Assembly: GCF_013085545.1 (NCBI RefSeq) | Contig: NZ_CP039543.1 | Span: 4,123,322-4,187,321, forward strand | Source of the DNA: Oceanidesulfovibrio marinus | GTDB taxonomy: Bacteria; Desulfobacterota; Desulfovibrionia; Desulfovibrionales; Desulfovibrionaceae | Direction of reading: 5' to 3' | DNA: 64,000 nucleotides | In this document: piece by piece, positions 62,802-64,000 of the stretch | Layout of the letters: each line of letters starts with the position of its first letter | Position numbering within the stretch: position 1 is the first letter of the stretch | The notes under the pieces: model-generated | The model's database searches: none | Told to the model about the DNA's origin: nothing | The model's input: the letters and a program-made list of their open reading frames with translations, nothing else | Program-made: the position numbers and the translations under genes

Positions 62802-64000
62802 ATGAAGAAGATTGCGGCCGCGCAATTGAAGGTCGGCATGTTCGTCGTCAATGCCGGTCTGTCCTGGATGGACTACCCGTACCTCTATCAGGAGGAGGGT
62901 GAGCTCACGTCCAGCGAACAGATCGATGCGATCCTTGAGGGCGGCTACGCAGAGGTCTTCGTCGATCCCGGTCGGGGCAGCTACCTCGGCCTGAAGGACG
63001 AGGGGCCCCTTGAGGATTCGCTGCTGGGGCATGCGGACTCCCTGTCCGGAACCCAGCTCAAGAAGATCAACCTCGTGGAGGAGATGGGCCGTGCGCGTAA
63101 GATCTACGCAGACTCTCTGCAGTTTGCGCGGGAGTTTCTGCAAGGCGCGCGCATGGGCTACCTCGTGGACTACACCCAGTCCGAGAGGCTGGTGGAGTCC
63201 GTTATCGACAGCGTGGTGCGCAACGAAGACGCCATGGTCAGCCTGACCAAGCTGCGCTCCTTTGACGAGTACTCCTACACCCACTCCATAAACGTCGCGG
63301 TGCTGGCCGTGGCCTTTGGCAAGAACCTGGGCCTGCCGCGCGATCGCCTGCGCGCTCTGGGCTCGGCCGGCATATTCCACGACCTGGGCAAGTCCAGAAT
63401 TCCCGAGGCCATCCTCAACAAGCCGGGCAAGCTGACCGCCGAGGAGTTCGAGGTCATGAAGTCGCACCCCAGGTTCGGCTTCGAGCTTTTGGTGCAGCAG
63501 GGCAGCGCGTCTGATCAGGTCCTGCTCGGCGTGCTCCAGCACCATGAGAAGTTCAACGGCAAGGGCTACCCGGGCGGTGTGTCCGGCAACGCCATTTCGC
63601 TGCTGGCGCGGATCATTGCAGTGGCCGACGTATACGACGCCCTGACCAGCGAGCGCGTCTACAAGAAGGGCATGATGCCGTACAAGGCACTGTCGCTCAT
63701 GTACACCATGCGCGGCGAGGACTTCCACATCGGCTACGTGGAGCGGTTCATCAAGTCCATGGGCATCTACCCGGTGGGCAGCTTCGTGCGGCTCTCCACG
63801 CGGGAGTACGCCGTGGTCACCGGCTCCAACATGGCGGCGCCGCTCTTCCCGCAGGTGACGGTGGTGCTTACGCCGGGCCAGCGCGGCTGCCCACCCCGCG
63901 AGCTCGATCTCGACGCCGCCCGCAATGGAGGCGAGACCATCGAGATCATCGAGTGCCTGAACCCCAGGGATTTCAAGATAGACCCGGCCGCGTACCTGAT
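62802..64000 (+). CDS. HD-GYP cyclic di-GMP phosphodiesterase (runs off window)
   Basis: At least 399 residues; the frame is open at base 64000. The ATG at 62802 follows AAGAGGGGG. A DUF3391-type N-terminal domain (KKIAAAQLKVGMFVVNAGLSW, 1-110) precedes the HD-GYP domain with the HD pair in GIFHDLGKSRIP and the family signature HHEKFNGKGYPGG, plus VADVYDALTSERVYK. It hydrolyses c-di-GMP to GMP. The window also begins inside a related gene on the opposite strand. Confidence 0.93.
   Translation, partial: MKKIAAAQLKVGMFVVNAGLSWMDYPYLYQEEGELTSSEQIDAILEGGYAEVFVDPGRGSYLGLKDEGPLEDSLLGHADSLSGTQLKKINLVEEMGRARKIYADSLQFAREFLQGARMGYLVDYTQSERLVESVIDSVVRNEDAMVSLTKLRSFDEYSYTHSINVAVLAVAFGKNLGLPRDRLRALGSAGIFHDLGKSRIPEAILNKPGKLTAEEFEVMKSHPRFGFELLVQQGSASDQVLLGVLQHHEKFNGKGYPGGVSGNAISLLARIIAVADVYDALTSERVYKKGMMPYKALSLMYTMRGEDFHIGYVERFIKSMGIYPVGSFVRLSTREYAVVTGSNMAAPLFPQVTVVLTPGQRGCPPRELDLDAARNGGETIEIIECLNPRDFKIDPAAYL

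Overview
The window reads as a GC-rich chromosomal segment of a Desulfovibrio-like sulfate reducer (Desulfobacterota, Desulfovibrionales). The strongest marker is a complete Tmc transmembrane redox complex (tmcDCBA, 16.7-20.4 kb), which is known mainly from sulfate reducers and couples periplasmic tetrahaem cytochrome c3 to a cytoplasmic CCG-domain iron-sulfur protein. The density of PAS/receiver kinases, HD-GYP, EAL and HDOD proteins and the M99 cell-shape peptidase fit the same group. The genus is an inference from gene content, and no rRNA or tRNA gene was seen.

Layout. 0-6 kb: start of an HD-GYP protein, an AlgI/AlgJ-like polysaccharide O-acetylation pair, a single-repeat GDT1 cation transporter, a small exported protein with a lipoprotein, and a GT4 glycosyltransferase. 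6-16 kb: a receiver-like/TPR protein, the sugar genes glk-pgl-rpiA, a hybrid kinase with an HDOD/EAL-like partner, and an exported TPR protein. 16-22.7 kb: a gene-poor leader, tmcDCBA with a clear terminator, a K+ channel and the class I aldolase fbaB. 22.7-25.2 kb: an AT-rich cassette unlike its surroundings, encoding an unknown 150-residue protein and a YcaO protein whose reading frame runs into the neighbouring permease. 25-34 kb: ybbA-ybbP-type ABC exporter genes divergent from tesA, a C_GCAxxG protein, a PAS kinase, a Cys-containing protein and a GGDDF-EAL protein. 34-40 kb: LOG-family protein, YgjP-like peptidase, an operon of a eukaryotic-type UDP-galactopyranose mutase with an M24 peptidase and a small protein, and a GYF/AIM24 protein. 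40-44 kb: a possible orphan small RNA, a small alpha/beta protein, and a GspE/PilB-type ATPase operon. 44-51 kb: a long structured leader before a PHP-glycosyltransferase fusion, a chemoreceptor and a radical SAM protein. 51-64 kb: a trypsin-like protease, a DUF1737-like protein, panB, a second receiver-like/TPR protein, gltA, an M99 (Csd4-like) carboxypeptidase, a large hybrid kinase with HPt, a response regulator and the start of another HD-GYP protein.

The genes worth a second look are the YcaO cassette with its lost stop codon and Cys-rich overlapping reading frame; a structured element shared by the YcaO and tmc leaders; a 24-bp palindrome upstream of tmc; an apparently gene-free promoter-terminator unit near 40 kb; and a 425-nt hairpin-rich leader carrying an intrinsic terminator just upstream of the PHP-glycosyltransferase gene. 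Promoter, RNA and operator calls rest on reading consensus and base pairing by eye and are weaker than the protein calls.
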